From NCBI RefSeq assembly GCF_030818545.1, contig NZ_JAUTAH010000001.1, forward strand, positions 1,431,001-1,495,000: DNA of 64,000 nt, in the 5' to 3' direction. Origin of the DNA: Brevundimonas sp. SORGH_AS_0993 (GTDB lineage: Bacteria; Pseudomonadota; Alphaproteobacteria; Caulobacterales; Caulobacteraceae). How positions within the stretch are numbered: the first letter of the stretch is position 1; every line of letters starts with the position of its first letter. The notes beneath the pieces were generated by a model. That model saw only the letters and a list, made by a program, of their open reading frames with translations, had not been told where the DNA came from and did not search any database. Both the position numbers and the translations under genes were made by a program. Below are positions 47,158 to 59,318 of this stretch, in pieces.

Positions 47158-47475
47158 TTGGACGCTTCGCACATCAGTCATGACGAACGCGACGCCATGG
47201 TGCGTGCGGCGCTGGCCGAGAAGGGCGACAGCGGCGTGACCCCGCGCCACACCCTGTTCTACTTCCTGGGCGACGAGGACGGCCACGGCGACCTGTGCGA
47301 GGTGGCCCGCCGCGCCGGCTTCATCGCGCGCGGCGAGGGCGACATGACCATTCTAGAGACCACGATGGCGGTCGACGCGGACAGTTTCGCCCCCGTCTCG
47401 GCCATGATGCAGACCTGGGCCGCAGCCTTCCAGCTAGAGTACGACGGCTGGGAATGCGCGGTCGTGACCCACTAG
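47158..47475 (+). CDS. RraB-like ribonuclease E regulator homologue
   Basis: A 105-residue protein with the RraB-type pattern [32 protein letters not shown] and a final WECAVVTH. RraB proteins in gammaproteobacteria bind RNase E and alter its activity. The start is uncertain: TTG 47158 has AAGGA about ten bases upstream; ATG 47197 and GTG 47092 are alternatives. It is 29 bases ahead of carB. Similarity is judged by eye. Confidence 0.6.
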   Translation: MDASHISHDERDAMVRAALAEKGDSGVTPRHTLFYFLGDEDGHGDLCEVARRAGFIARGEGDMTILETTMAVDADSFAPVSAMMQTWAAAFQLEYDGWECAVVTH

Positions 47476-47504
47476 CCCCGCAGAACAAGAACAAGAGGCT
47501 CCCC

Positions 47505-50804
<3,300 letters not shown>

Positions 50805-50811
50805 CGAAGGA

Positions 50812-52122
50812 TCAGGACGCCGGGTCGGTTTCCGGCGCGGCGTCCTCTCCCGCCCCATCTTCGCCGGCCACGATCCGGGTCGCGGCCAGGTCGGCGGTGA
50901 CGTTGCCGACGGTGCGGAAGATGTCGGGGATCACCTCGACCGCCAGCAGGATCGGCAGGACGCCGATGGGCAGGCCCATGGCCAGGCAGATCGGGCCGAT
51001 GGCGGCGAAGAAGCTGACCTGGCCCGGCAGGCCGACCGAGGCGATGGAGACGGCGATGGCCGTCAGCCCGCCGGCGACCAGCGCGCCCAGCCCCAGCTCG
51101 ATTCCGTTCAACTGGGCCACATAGAGACAGACGGCCAGATTGGCGACCGGGCTGGTGATGCGGAACACCGCCACCGCCAGGGGCAGAACGAGGCCCGCAG
51201 ACGCCTGCGGCACGCCCAGCCCCTCGCGCGCCCGCTCGATCATCACCGGCAGGCTGGCCAGGGACGACTGGGTCGACACCGCCACCACCTGGGCCGGGGC
51301 GGCGGCGCGGGCGAACCGGCCCAAGGAGATGCGCCCCCCCAGGCTCACTGCCGCATAGATCAGCAGGATCAGGCCGATCTGGCTCAGGCACAGGATGGCG
51401 ACATAGTGGGCCAGCGTCCCCGCCACCCCCAGGCCGGCGCGCAGGCCCACGCCCAGGGCCAGGGCGAAGACCCCGAACGGCGCGGCCAGCAGGATCCAGT
51501 GGACGATCACCACCATGATCTCGGCCACCGCCTCGAAGAATCCCGCCAGGGGGCGCCGCAAATCGGGGCGGATGCGCGTGGCGGCGAAACCGAAGGCCAC
51601 GGCGAAGACCACGACGGCCAGCACCCCGTCGTCGGCCGCCGCCTTGATGACGTTGGACGGCGCCAGGCTGGACAGGAACGCCTCCAGGGCGTTGGTCTGG
51701 GCGGCCTGCCCCACGGTCGCCGCCGCATCGGCGGGAATCCCCGCCAGCATGGCGCGCCCGGCCTCGGGATCGACGGGCCACAGGCTCAGCAGGCCCAGAC
51801 CCGCCAGGATCGCATAGACTGTCGCCGCGACCAGCATCAGGCCGAACACCATCAGCGACCGCGCCGCGATCCGCCCGGTCGCCGCCGCATCGGCGATAGA
51901 GACGATCCCCGTCACCAGCAGGCTGAAGACCAGCGGCATGACCGTCATCCTCAGGGCGTTCAGCCAGACCTGGCCCAGCCCCTCCAGCGCCCCCAGGGCA
52001 GGGGCCAGCCATGAAGCGTGGGCGTTCTGGGCGGCCGCGCCGACCGCCACCCCGGCGACCAGGGCCACGACGACGAAGAAGCTCAGAGAGGTGAAGAAGG
52101 CGGCGAAACGGGAACGGCTCAT
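50812..52122 (-). CDS. Dicarboxylate/amino acid:cation symporter
   Basis: A 436-residue DAACS (GltP/DctA-type) transporter. Eight or so hydrophobic segments are present, with the serine-rich re-entrant loop STQSSLASLPVM and the NALRMTVMPLVFSLL motif. It should import C4-dicarboxylates or acidic amino acids with Na+ or H+. The C-terminal tail is acidic. It converges with carB, seven bases apart, and is divergent from the small gene at 52248. Confidence 0.9.
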   Translation of the reverse strand: MSRSRFAAFFTSLSFFVVVALVAGVAVGAAAQNAHASWLAPALGALEGLGQVWLNALRMTVMPLVFSLLVTGIVSIADAAATGRIAARSLMVFGLMLVAATVYAILAGLGLLSLWPVDPEAGRAMLAGIPADAAATVGQAAQTNALEAFLSSLAPSNVIKAAADDGVLAVVVFAVAFGFAATRIRPDLRRPLAGFFEAVAEIMVVIVHWILLAAPFGVFALALGVGLRAGLGVAGTLAHYVAILCLSQIGLILLIYAAVSLGGRISLGRFARAAAPAQVVAVSTQSSLASLPVMIERAREGLGVPQASAGLVLPLAVAVFRITSPVANLAVCLYVAQLNGIELGLGALVAGGLTAIAVSIASVGLPGQVSFFAAIGPICLAMGLPIGVLPILLAVEVIPDIFRTVGNVTADLAATRIVAGEDGAGEDAAPETDPAS

Positions 52123-52247
52123 GCCCCTGGCCTAGCACCGCCTTGTCCGGCGCGCGCGCCAAACCTTCTGCACACGGTTGTCAGTTCAGATCGTCGCACC
52201 CCGAACCGCCGCCGGACCTGCGCGTTCGATCCGCGAAGGAGATTTCC

Positions 52248-52490
52248 ATGACCCGACTGCACAAGCTGGTTCCGATGATCGGCGGCCTTCTGCTGTCCAA
52301 GGGCGGACGCCGCCTGGCGGGCCGCCACGCCGGCAAGCTGGCCTTGGCCACCCTGGCCTACGAGGTCTGGCGCAGCCGCCGCGAGCGCGGCCGCGCGAAC
52401 GCCGCCCCGACGACCCCGACCACGAACCCGACGACGACCCCGCCGCAGCCCCGGCGCCAGCCGCGCTGGAGCGGCCGCACGCCGCGTTAG
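52248..52490 (+). CDS. Small basic hypothetical protein, 80 residues
   Basis: Starts MTRLHKLVPMIGGLLLSKG with GAAGGAG seven bases upstream. An amphipathic or membrane-associating helix is followed by a basic, Pro/Thr-rich tail (TTPTTNPTTTPPQPRRQPR). No family recognised. The TAG stop is part of the repeat element that follows. Confidence 0.6.
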   Translation: MTRLHKLVPMIGGLLLSKGGRRLAGRHAGKLALATLAYEVWRSRRERGRANAAPTTPTTNPTTTPPQPRRQPRWSGRTPR

Positions 52491-52549
52491 AGCCTGATCG
52501 TTTTTCGGAAGCGCGCCACGATTCCGGCCGACGCGGTGAATCAGGCTCC
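52489..52549. repeat. Inverted repeat element (copy 2 of AGAGCCTGA element)
   Basis: AGAGCCTGATC at the left and GAATCAGGCTC at the right frame a 61-bp element with GATTC in the middle, matching the copy at 14696-14754. The left end overlaps the stop codon of the preceding gene. Confidence 0.7.
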
Positions 52550-52607
52550 AGGGCTCGACTCGGTAACGGGAGCCTCCGATAGTCCGGACATCGAACGGAG
52601 CGCCGTC

Positions 52608-53273
52608 ATGATCAAGGTCCACCATCTGAACGACAGCCGCTCCCAGCGGGTTCTGTGGCTGCTGGAGGAGTTGGGTCTGGAGTACGAGGTCGTGCGCTAT
52701 GCGCGCGACGCCCGCACCCGTCTGGCGCCCCCGGCCCTGCGCGCCGTCCACCCCCTGGGCAAATCGCCGGTCATCCAGGACGGAGAGGTCGTCGTGGCCG
52801 AGACCGGCGCCATCGTCGAATATCTGCTGGACGCCTATGGCGCGGGCCGTTTGCGGCCGGCGGCGGGAACGCAAGAGGCGCGGCGCTTCACCTATTGGCT
52901 GCATTATGCGGAGGGCTCGGCCATGCCGCCGCTGCTCCTGAAGCTGGTGTTCAGCCTTCTGCCCCGTCGCGCGCCCGCCCTGCTGCGTCCCCTGGTCCAG
53001 GGCGTTTCGAACAAGGCCATCGCCGGTTTCGTCGAACCCCAGTTGCGCGATCACGTCGGCTTCTGGGAGGCGGAGCTGGGCCGATCGGAATGGTTCGCCG
53101 GCGACGGGTTCACCGCGGCCGACATCATGATGAGCTTTCCCGTCGAGGCCGGGGCCGACCGCGCCTTCGACCCCGCCGAACGCCCGCGTCTTCGGGACTT
53201 TCTGACCCGCATTCATGCTCGGCCCGCCTATCGGCGCGCGCTGGAACGCGGCGGTCCCTACGCCTACGCCTGA
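52608..53273 (+). CDS. Glutathione S-transferase
   Basis: A 221-residue GST. The N-terminal thioredoxin-like domain has KVHHLNDSRSQRVLWLLEELGLEYEV and the glutathione-binding turn KSPVIQDGEVVVAETGAIVEYL. The C-terminal all-helical domain follows, with GDGFTAADIMMSFPVE as the conserved N-cap. CGGAG lies upstream of ATG 52608. Substrate unknown; cytoplasmic detoxification or thiol metabolism is usual. Confidence 0.92.
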   Translation: MIKVHHLNDSRSQRVLWLLEELGLEYEVVRYARDARTRLAPPALRAVHPLGKSPVIQDGEVVVAETGAIVEYLLDAYGAGRLRPAAGTQEARRFTYWLHYAEGSAMPPLLLKLVFSLLPRRAPALLRPLVQGVSNKAIAGFVEPQLRDHVGFWEAELGRSEWFAGDGFTAADIMMSFPVEAGADRAFDPAERPRLRDFLTRIHARPAYRRALERGGPYAYA

Positions 53274-53316
53274 CGGATCGGGGGCAACCCCAAGGCCGTT
53301 GAGGCGTTAACGTCTC

Positions 53317-53517
53317 ATGCGCCTCAGAACCCTTCAGATCGTCGCCGCGCTGGGCGCGGCCATCGCCTTCGTCCTGGCCTTCATGGCGGCCGGCGCCGCC
53401 CTGTTGTCGGGCCTGTTCATGCTCCTGGGCCTGGCGGCCGTCGCCTGGCTGGCGCTCAGCCTCATCAAGGGCGTGCTGCGCCGCGACCGCAAGGCCGAGC
53501 CCCCCGCCCGCGCTTGA
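53317..53517 (+). CDS. Small membrane protein, 66 residues
   Basis: Starts MRLRTLQIVAALGAAIAFVL and has two hydrophobic segments (to about residue 50) followed by a basic tail (KGVLRRDRKAEPPARA). No family recognised. It lies 43 bases downstream of the GST gene and may be co-transcribed. A series of hairpins follows. Confidence 0.6.
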   Translation: MRLRTLQIVAALGAAIAFVLAFMAAGAALLSGLFMLLGLAAVAWLALSLIKGVLRRDRKAEPPARA

Positions 53518-53519
53518 GC

Positions 53520-53580
53520 GCGGGCCGAAGGCCCGCCCGTCGAACGGAGTGCGCGCGCGAGGGTTGAGAGGACAACCCTT
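53520..53580. repeat. Tandem hairpins after the small membrane protein gene
   Basis: GCGGGCC-GAA-GGCCCGC (53520-53536) is a perfect 7-bp hairpin; a second hairpin AGGGTTG / CAACCCT follows at about 53561-53579. They lie in the 180-base gap before greA. Confidence 0.7.
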
Positions 53581-53615
53581 GAATTCCGGCCCTGTTTGCC
53601 CTAGCTTTGATGCCC

Positions 53616-53640
53616 GGCCGCGCCCGCCCCGCGGCCTTTT
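53616..53640 (+). terminator. Intrinsic terminator upstream of greA
   Basis: GGCCGC (53616-53621) pairs with GCGGCC (53631-53636), followed by TTTT. It should separate the GST transcript from greA. Confidence 0.65.
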
Positions 53641-53697
53641 GTCTGCCTATTTTGCGTCTTTCCAGTCTCCGGGCGAACCAGAAAAATCACGACACAA

Positions 53698-54171
53698 ATG
53701 GAAAAAGTGCCGATGACGGGCGAGGGCTATCGGGCCCTCGACGATCAACTGAAGCAATTGAAGTCGGTCGAAAGGCCCAGCGTCATCGCGGCCATCTCCG
53801 AGGCCCGCGAGCACGGCGACCTGTCCGAAAACGCCGAGTATCACGCCGCCAAGGAGCGTCAGGGCTGGATCGAGGGCCAGATCGCCGAGATCGAGGACAA
53901 GATCAGCCGCGCCCAGGTCATCGACGTATCGAAACTGTCGGGCAGCCAGGTCAAGTTCGGCGCCACCGTCACCGTGGTCGACGAGGACACCGAGGAAGAG
54001 AGCCGCTATCAGATCGTCGGCGAACACGAAGCCGACGTGAAGAAGGGCAAGATCTCCATCGCCTCCCCCATCGCCCGCGCCCTGATCTCCAAGGAGGTCG
54101 GCGACGTGGTCGAGGTCAACACCCCCGGCGGCGTGAAGGCTTACGAAATCCTCAAGGTCGAGTGGAAGTAG
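53698..54171 (+). CDS. greA: Transcription elongation factor GreA
   Basis: A 157-residue GreA that enters the RNA polymerase secondary channel and stimulates cleavage of backtracked RNA. The coiled-coil with [21 protein letters not shown] carries the acidic tip residues (D, E); the C-terminal FKBP-like domain has [21 protein letters not shown]. Length is normal. A repeat with a strong hairpin follows about 20 bases after its stop. Confidence 0.97.
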   Translation: MEKVPMTGEGYRALDDQLKQLKSVERPSVIAAISEAREHGDLSENAEYHAAKERQGWIEGQIAEIEDKISRAQVIDVSKLSGSQVKFGATVTVVDEDTEEESRYQIVGEHEADVKKGKISIASPIARALISKEVGDVVEVNTPGGVKAYEILKVEWK

Positions 54172-54193
54172 GCCGGCCCGCGTACAGGATTCT

Positions 54194-54230
54194 CCCTCCC
54201 CCAGCGGGGGAGGGTCGTCGCGCAGCGATG
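54194..54230. repeat. Dispersed GC-rich repeat with hairpin after greA
   Basis: CCCTCCCCC (54194-54202) pairs with GGGGGAGGG (54206-54214), followed by GTCGTCGCGCAGCGATGGGG, a common intergenic repeat type in alphaproteobacteria. It may end the greA transcript. Confidence 0.75.
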
Positions 54231-54322
54231 GGGTGGGGGCGGCCGACACGGTGGCGTCCGCTCGACGTGAAGCCGTTCCGCGAAACGTCGCCTGCTCTCC
54301 CTGCGCCTGAGAGGGCGAGTTG

Positions 54323-55294
54323 ATGTCCGCTCCCCTCTCCCTCTGGGTCATTTCGGACGGCCGGGCGGGGATCGAGAACCAGGCCCTGGGCCTGGCAGAG
54401 GCGGTCCAGCGCCTGACCCCGGCCCAGATCGTCGTCAAACGCATCCGCTGGCGCCCCTTGTTCGACCGCTGGCCCTCGGCCCTGAAGACGCCGGCCATGC
54501 TGGACCCGGCGTCGGCGCCGTTGGCCCCGCCGTGGCCCGACCTGTGGATCGCCGCCGGGCGCGCCACCCTGCCCCTGTCGTTGCGGATGAGCCGGCTTGA
54601 GGGCGAACGCCCCCTGGTCGTCCAGGTGCAGGATCCGCGCTGGAAGACGTCCCGCTACGACATGGTGGTGGCTCCGGCCCATGACGGCCTGTCGGGCGAC
54701 AATGTCTTCGAGATCACCGGCTCGCCTCACCGCATCACGCCCCGGCGCATCGCCGAGGCGGCGCCCGCCTTCGCCGAACGGATCGACGCCCTGCCGCGCC
54801 CGCGCGTCGCCGTCCTGATCGGCGGCCGCTCCCGGGCTTTCGACCTGACCGAGGCCCATGCCGCCGCCCTGGCCGACCGGATCGCGCAGGCCGTTCGGAC
54901 GGCGGGCGGCTCGCTGATGCTGACCTTCTCGCGCCGCACGCCCGATGCGGCCAGGGCCGTCCTGACCGCGCGCCTGTCGGACCTGCCCGGCTGGATCTGG
55001 GACGGCGCCGGCGACAACCCCCTGTTCGCCTTCCTGCACGCCGCCGACCACATTCTGGTGACGGAAGACAGCGCCAACATGGCCGCAGAGGCCGCGTCGA
55101 CCGGCCAGCCGGTCCACATCCTGCCGATGGTCCCGCTGAAGCCCGCCGGCAAGTTCGCCCGCCTGCACGCCGACCTTCGCGCGCGCGGCGCCGCCCGCCC
55201 GTTCGACGGGACGCTGGCCCCCTGGACCTACGCCCCTTTGGCCGAGACCGACCGCGCCGCCCGTGCGGTGCTGGAGGTGATGCGGACACGGTGA
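54323..55294 (+). CDS. ELM1/DUF1022 family protein
   Basis: A 323-residue protein of the mitochondrial-fission ELM1-like family, which has a GT-B-like two-domain fold. Motifs are SLWVISDGRAGIENQALGLA at the start, WIAAGRATLPLSLRM, VVQVQDPRW, and TEDSANMAAEAASTGQPVHIL, which resembles a nucleotide-sugar site. The bacterial function is unknown; cell-envelope sugar metabolism has been suggested by fold. Start at ATG 54323. Confidence 0.85.
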   Translation: MSAPLSLWVISDGRAGIENQALGLAEAVQRLTPAQIVVKRIRWRPLFDRWPSALKTPAMLDPASAPLAPPWPDLWIAAGRATLPLSLRMSRLEGERPLVVQVQDPRWKTSRYDMVVAPAHDGLSGDNVFEITGSPHRITPRRIAEAAPAFAERIDALPRPRVAVLIGGRSRAFDLTEAHAAALADRIAQAVRTAGGSLMLTFSRRTPDAARAVLTARLSDLPGWIWDGAGDNPLFAFLHAADHILVTEDSANMAAEAASTGQPVHILPMVPLKPAGKFARLHADLRARGAARPFDGTLAPWTYAPLAETDRAARAVLEVMRTR

Positions 55295-55419
55295 GCCCCG
55301 TCCGATCCTGACGCAGGCGCCGCATAGGCTCTCGCTTGAAATCCGGAGTCTGGAAGGGATACTAAGAACGGTTCGCAAAAATCTGCACGAAAGTGCACTC
55401 AAAAAATTTGGAGTGACGT

Positions 55420-55629
55420 TCAGCCGCCCTTCGACCCGCCGTCCGCGTCGTCGTCCTTCTTGGCCTTGGCGTTCGCCGCGCCCATCAGCGCCACGCCGAG
55501 GCCCGATCCGATGGCCGTGCCCAGGGCCAGCCCCAGGCCGACATTGTCCAGCGCCGCGCCCAGAGCGACGCCGATCGACAGACCCATGCCGATCCCGATC
55601 GGCAGGAAGGCCGCGTTCTTGTTGGTCAT
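55420..55629 (-). CDS. Small glycine-zipper membrane protein
   Basis: A 69-residue protein with two hydrophobic segments built of spaced glycines (LPIGIGMGLSIGVALGAALD; VGLGLALGTAIGSGLGVALM) and a charged C-terminal tail. AGGGGAG lies upstream; I prefer ATG 55629 over 55635 because of spacing. The regular Gly spacing fits close helix packing in the membrane. No function known. Divergent from trxB. Confidence 0.65.
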   Translation of the reverse strand: MTNKNAAFLPIGIGMGLSIGVALGAALDNVGLGLALGTAIGSGLGVALMGAANAKAKKDDDADGGSKGG

Positions 55630-55698
55630 CCTCATCTCCCCTGATCGTCAGGCGACGACTAGCATCGCGCAAACGAGAATCAGCCCCTAAATAGAGCC

Positions 55699-56706
55699 AT
55701 GACCCAAGCTCGCACCGTTCGCGTCGCCATCATCGGCTCCGGCCCCGCCGGCTGGACCGCCGCCATCTACGCCGCCCGCGCCTCGCTGAACCCCGTCGTC
55801 ATCGCCGGCCTCCAGCCCGGCGGCCAGCTGACCATCACCACTGACGTCGAGAACTATCCCGGCTTCGCCGAGACGATCCAGGGCCCGTGGCTGATGGAGC
55901 AGATGCAGGCCCAGGCCCTGCACGTCGGAACCGAGGTCATCCACGACATCGTCGTCTCCGCCGACCTGTCCCGGCGCCCGTTCCGGCTGACGCTGGACGG
56001 CGGCGACGAGATCCTGGCCGAGACGGTCATCATCTCCACCGGCGCCCAGGCCAAATGGCTGGGTCTGGACTCGGAGGCCGCCTATCAGGGCTTCGGCGTC
56101 TCCGCCTGCGCCACCTGCGACGGCTTCTTCTATCGCGGCAAACAGGTCGTGGTGGTCGGCGGCGGCAACACCGCCGTCGAAGAGGCGCTGTTCCTGACCA
56201 ACTTCGCGTCCAAGGTCACGGTCGTCCACCGCCGCGACGAGTTCCGCGCCGAGAAGATCCTTCAGGACCGCCTGTTCGCCCACCCCAAGGTCGAGGTGAT
56301 CTGGGACGTGGCGGTGGAAGAGATCGTGGGCGTCGTGGACGGCGTCGCCCGAAACGTCACGGGCGTGCGCCTGAAGAACGTCAAGGACGGCTCGACCCAG
56401 GAAATCCCCGCCGACGGCGTCTTCATCGCCATCGGCCACGCCCCCTCGTCCGAACTGTTCAAGGGCCAGCTAGAGGTCAACGCGGGCGGCTATATCCGCG
56501 TCAGGCCCGGCACGGCCTCCACCGCCATCGAGGGGGTCTGGGCCGCCGGGGACGTGACCGACGACGTCTATCGCCAGGCCGTCACCGCCGCCGGCATGGG
56601 CTGCATGGCCGCGCTGGAGGCCGCCCGCTTCCTGGCCGAGGAAGACCACGTCCGGGCCAACCATCCGATCAGCCACGCCGAGGCCGAGAAGATCGGCGTC
56701 TGGTAG
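55699..56706 (+). CDS. trxB: Thioredoxin reductase
   Basis: A 335-residue NADPH-dependent flavoprotein that reduces thioredoxin. The FAD site is IIGSGPAGWTAAIYAA, the redox-active CATC is at residues 137-140, and the NADPH motif VVVGGGNTAVEEA follows. VWAAGDVTDDVYRQAVTAAG is the second FAD contact. It converges with the SleB-type gene 15 bases away. Confidence 0.97.
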   Translation: MTQARTVRVAIIGSGPAGWTAAIYAARASLNPVVIAGLQPGGQLTITTDVENYPGFAETIQGPWLMEQMQAQALHVGTEVIHDIVVSADLSRRPFRLTLDGGDEILAETVIISTGAQAKWLGLDSEAAYQGFGVSACATCDGFFYRGKQVVVVGGGNTAVEEALFLTNFASKVTVVHRRDEFRAEKILQDRLFAHPKVEVIWDVAVEEIVGVVDGVARNVTGVRLKNVKDGSTQEIPADGVFIAIGHAPSSELFKGQLEVNAGGYIRVRPGTASTAIEGVWAAGDVTDDVYRQAVTAAGMGCMAALEAARFLAEEDHVRANHPISHAEAEKIGVW

Positions 56707-56721
56707 GACGGCGCCGGCCCC

Positions 56722-57897
56722 TCAGCGCGCAGGCCGACCGACTTCCTCGACCTCCATCGGCGTCACGCCCTCCGGCGCCGGCCGGGCGGCGGGCTTGGGC
56801 GCGTCCAGGGTCGACAGTCGGGCGTTGATGGCCGCCACCTCCTCGCGGGTCGGCAGGCGGCGTCCCCCCAGACTGACCACGCCGACGACGCGCTGCCGGC
56901 CTTCGACCTCCACCGTCTTCATCGGCGCGCCCGAGACGACGGCGTTCGGGTCGGCGCCGCCCTTGGCCTGACCGGCCTGAAGCACGGGCAAGCGCGGCCT
57001 GGCGAAGCGCGCCTCGTCGATCGTCGGCTCATGCCCGCGATAGACGCTGCTGAAGGCGGCGGTTTCGCCGGCCAATCCCTTCCAGCGATAGAAGACGTGC
57101 GCCCCGATCTGCGTCACCTTGGCCACCGTCGGCGCCCACCAGGGGTGGACGTAGTCGGCGTGATAGTGGGTGGCGGTTCCGACCGGCTGGGCCACGGCGC
57201 CGTTCAGGGCGCGGTCCGCGACCTTGCGCGCCCGCTCCCACGCCCAGGGCACGGGCGACTGGGCCAGGGAGCCATCGCAGGTGAAGCTGAACTGGCAGCC
57301 GGTCGTCCGCTCGGCGCCCTCGAACACCACCCCGCACACGGTGTCGGCATAGTTGGGATCGCGCACCCGGTTCAGCACCACCTGGGCGACGGCGGCCTGG
57401 CCGGCGTCGGGCTCCAGCGCCGCCTCGAAATAGACGGCCTGGGTCAGGCAGCGCAGGGCCCGGCGGCGGTCCTCTGCGCCGCCCTTGAAGACGAACGGCT
57501 GGGCGGGCCGCAACGCCCCCGCCGCCGTGGGCAAGGCCGCATTCAGCCGCTGAGCCTCCAGCCCGGTCTTGCCCAGGTCCAGCGACGGCTTGCCCCCCAG
57601 GGTCAGGCTCTCCCACCCCGGCGTCAGGCCATAGAGGGCTGGCTGCAGCAGGCGCGGGTCATGCCGTTGCGCCAGGGCCAGCTGAGACGGCGTCAGACGC
57701 GCTTCGAGCGCCGACAGCCCCTTGCCGCCCAGGTCGCCGCCGGTGATGTGCGCCACCGCCTCGGCGGTGCGGTCGACGTCGGGGCGTTCGGTCGATCCGG
57801 CGGCCAGGGCGACACCCAGCACGGCGCCGACGGCCGGCAGCGTCGCCGCCGAACGCTTCAGCGCCCGCCACACCGATGTCCACTGCGTCAGGGTCAT
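56722..57897 (-). CDS. SleB-type cell wall hydrolase (paralogue 1)
   Basis: A 391-residue exported protein with an N-terminal hydrophobic anchor (AATLPAVGAVLGVALAAG) and a Hydrolase_2/SleB domain: [52 protein letters not shown], and THYHADYVHPWWAP. The catalytic Glu of this lytic-enzyme family is expected in the YFEA motif. SleB relatives are cortex-lytic transglycosylases. The C-terminal tail is rich in Pro and Arg. TTG 57927 is an alternative start. A paralogue lies at 59319-60425. Confidence 0.85.
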   Translation of the reverse strand: MTLTQWTSVWRALKRSAATLPAVGAVLGVALAAGSTERPDVDRTAEAVAHITGGDLGGKGLSALEARLTPSQLALAQRHDPRLLQPALYGLTPGWESLTLGGKPSLDLGKTGLEAQRLNAALPTAAGALRPAQPFVFKGGAEDRRRALRCLTQAVYFEAALEPDAGQAAVAQVVLNRVRDPNYADTVCGVVFEGAERTTGCQFSFTCDGSLAQSPVPWAWERARKVADRALNGAVAQPVGTATHYHADYVHPWWAPTVAKVTQIGAHVFYRWKGLAGETAAFSSVYRGHEPTIDEARFARPRLPVLQAGQAKGGADPNAVVSGAPMKTVEVEGRQRVVGVVSLGGRRLPTREEVAAINARLSTLDAPKPAARPAPEGVTPMEVEEVGRPAR

Positions 57898-58017
57898 TCC
57901 AAATCCGTAAAGAGGCGACGGGTTCAAATGAGAAGGCCGCCATAAGGATGCAATGGCCGAACTTATGGGCCGTTTTCGGACCCTCGCGGATCGACGTTAT
58001 GGCGCAGCCTACGCCCA

Positions 58018-58049
58018 AAGAAAAACGCGCCGAAGGGGCTCCGGCGCGT
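58018..58049 (-). terminator. Terminator of the DUF6481 gene
   Basis: ACGCGCCG and CGGCGCGT (58025-58032 and 58042-58049) pair perfectly; on the minus strand the hairpin is followed by TTTTTCTTT. It lies about 25 bases after the gene's stop. Confidence 0.9.
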
Positions 58050-58072
58050 CGATCCTGAAACAGACCTGAGGT

Positions 58073-58429
58073 TTAGCGGCGCGCCTTGCGCGCGGCGTAG
58101 CGGGCGTCCCGCTTGGCCTTCTGCTCTTCCTTGGTCAGTTGCTTGCGGGCCTTGCGGTCGGCGCGCTTCTCGGCGTCGATGGCTTCCTGGGCGGCCATTT
58201 CGGCGGCCAGCCGCGCGGCGTCCTTCTCGGCCTTTTCGCGGCGCAGTTCGGCCTTGGCCAGTTCGTGCTGCTGACGCAGGGCCTCCTTTTCGGCGGCCCG
58301 CTTCTCAGCCAGGCGTTCGAACTCGGGATCGGGGGCGGCGGGCTTGGGCTTGAACTTGGCCAGCAGGGCCTTCTTGGCTTCCTGCTGAGCGCTCAGGCGG
58401 TCGGTGAATCCGGTCTTCAAATCTTTCAT
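58073..58429 (-). CDS. DUF6481-like charged helical protein
   Basis: A 118-residue protein beginning MKDLKTGFTDRLSAQQEAKK. Nearly all of it is Ala/Lys/Glu/Arg-rich, predicting one long helix or coiled coil, and the C-terminus is strongly basic (KRDARYAARKARR). This is the pattern of DUF6481 proteins of Caulobacterales; function unknown. Flanked downstream by a strong terminator. Confidence 0.7.
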   Translation of the reverse strand: MKDLKTGFTDRLSAQQEAKKALLAKFKPKPAAPDPEFERLAEKRAAEKEALRQQHELAKAELRREKAEKDAARLAAEMAAQEAIDAEKRADRKARKQLTKEEQKAKRDARYAARKARR

Positions 58430-58680
58430 GCGAAAGCGATAGGTTCCTTATGGGGCGGCCCAAAGCGGCCGTCGGAAATCAGGCGGCGAAAACACGCACG
58501 CACAGCCCGAAGCGGGCCGGACAAAGCCGAAACTCGCGCCGAAATCAAGGTTCGCCACGGCGAAATCACTCTGACGCGCGGTTTTGGCGAGCGATTCCCG
58601 CAAGGGACCGCCGCCAGTGATGCAGATAGGTCGCGCCCGCACTCCGAACAAGACCCCGAACAGAGGCGTCGCCGCCGCCC

Positions 58681-58875
58681 TCAGTTGGGCTTTTGCGCCT
58701 GGCCGACCGCCGTGCCGGCCGCGCCGCCGACGGCCGCGCCGACCGGACCGCCCACGACAGCGCCGGCGACCGCGCCCGTCGCGGCCTTCTGCTCGACCGT
58801 CGCGCCGCAGGCCGACAGACCCAAGGTGACGACGGCGGCCGCGCTCAGAACGACGGTGTTTTTGATGCGAAACAT
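58681..58875 (-). CDS. Small lipoprotein with glycine-zipper segment
   Basis: A 64-residue protein with a lipoprotein signal (VVLSAAAVVTLGLSAC, lipobox LSAC) and a mature part made of a Gly/Ala/Val zipper (GAVAGAVVGGPVGAAVGGAAG). AGGGAGA lies eight bases before the ATG. Glycine-zipper lipoproteins are usually outer-membrane associated. The 250-base gap after its stop contains only a small GCCCG-AAG-CGGGC hairpin and no gene I can support. Confidence 0.75.
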   Translation of the reverse strand: MFRIKNTVVLSAAAVVTLGLSACGATVEQKAATGAVAGAVVGGPVGAAVGGAAGTAVGQAQKPN

Positions 58876-59318
58876 GACGGCTTCTCCCTAATGGCGGCGC
58901 TTGAACGCCGAAGGACGACCTGGGTTCCAGTCCTCAGGTCGAAAAAACGATGGATCGCCGCATTTTTGAACATCTCAACCAATAGACAAAGCTTATGTCA
59001 CAATTCTCTATGTTATCACTCAAAGATAGGACGCGATTAAATACAGTAATCGGTCTGTATTCATCGCACTTCTCGCCTGATTTCAGCCATGGATCGACGC
59101 TGATCTGGAAAAAGTTCAATCATTTCTGACGGTCAGCTATCAGATTGCGAATCAGACACATTTCCAACATAAAGGGCTGGCTAAAGGCCCGTCCTCGACG
59201 CCCGGGCCAGTGAGCCGAGCGCCGGATTTCGCAGGCTGGAGCGCGACGTTTTCGTCGCCCGGCCGGCAAGACTACCCCGGGGGCTGCGTTTCTCGCCCTG
59301 CTTAACAGGATTAACTCG
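58876..59318. other. AT-rich intergenic region between the small lipoprotein and sleB paralogue 2
   Basis: About 440 bases without a supported gene. The part 58930-59190 is clearly AT-richer than the rest of the window. It contains the short inverted repeat TACAG / CTGTA near 59042-59059 and a 61-residue minus-strand open frame (59119-58934) with no family match and no ribosome binding site. It probably holds the divergent promoters of the two flanking genes. Confidence 0.6.

Noticed and set aside
58934..59119. 61-residue minus-strand open frame in the AT-rich gap
   Set aside because: It has no ribosome binding site and no recognised domain, so it is noted only as part of the AT-rich region.
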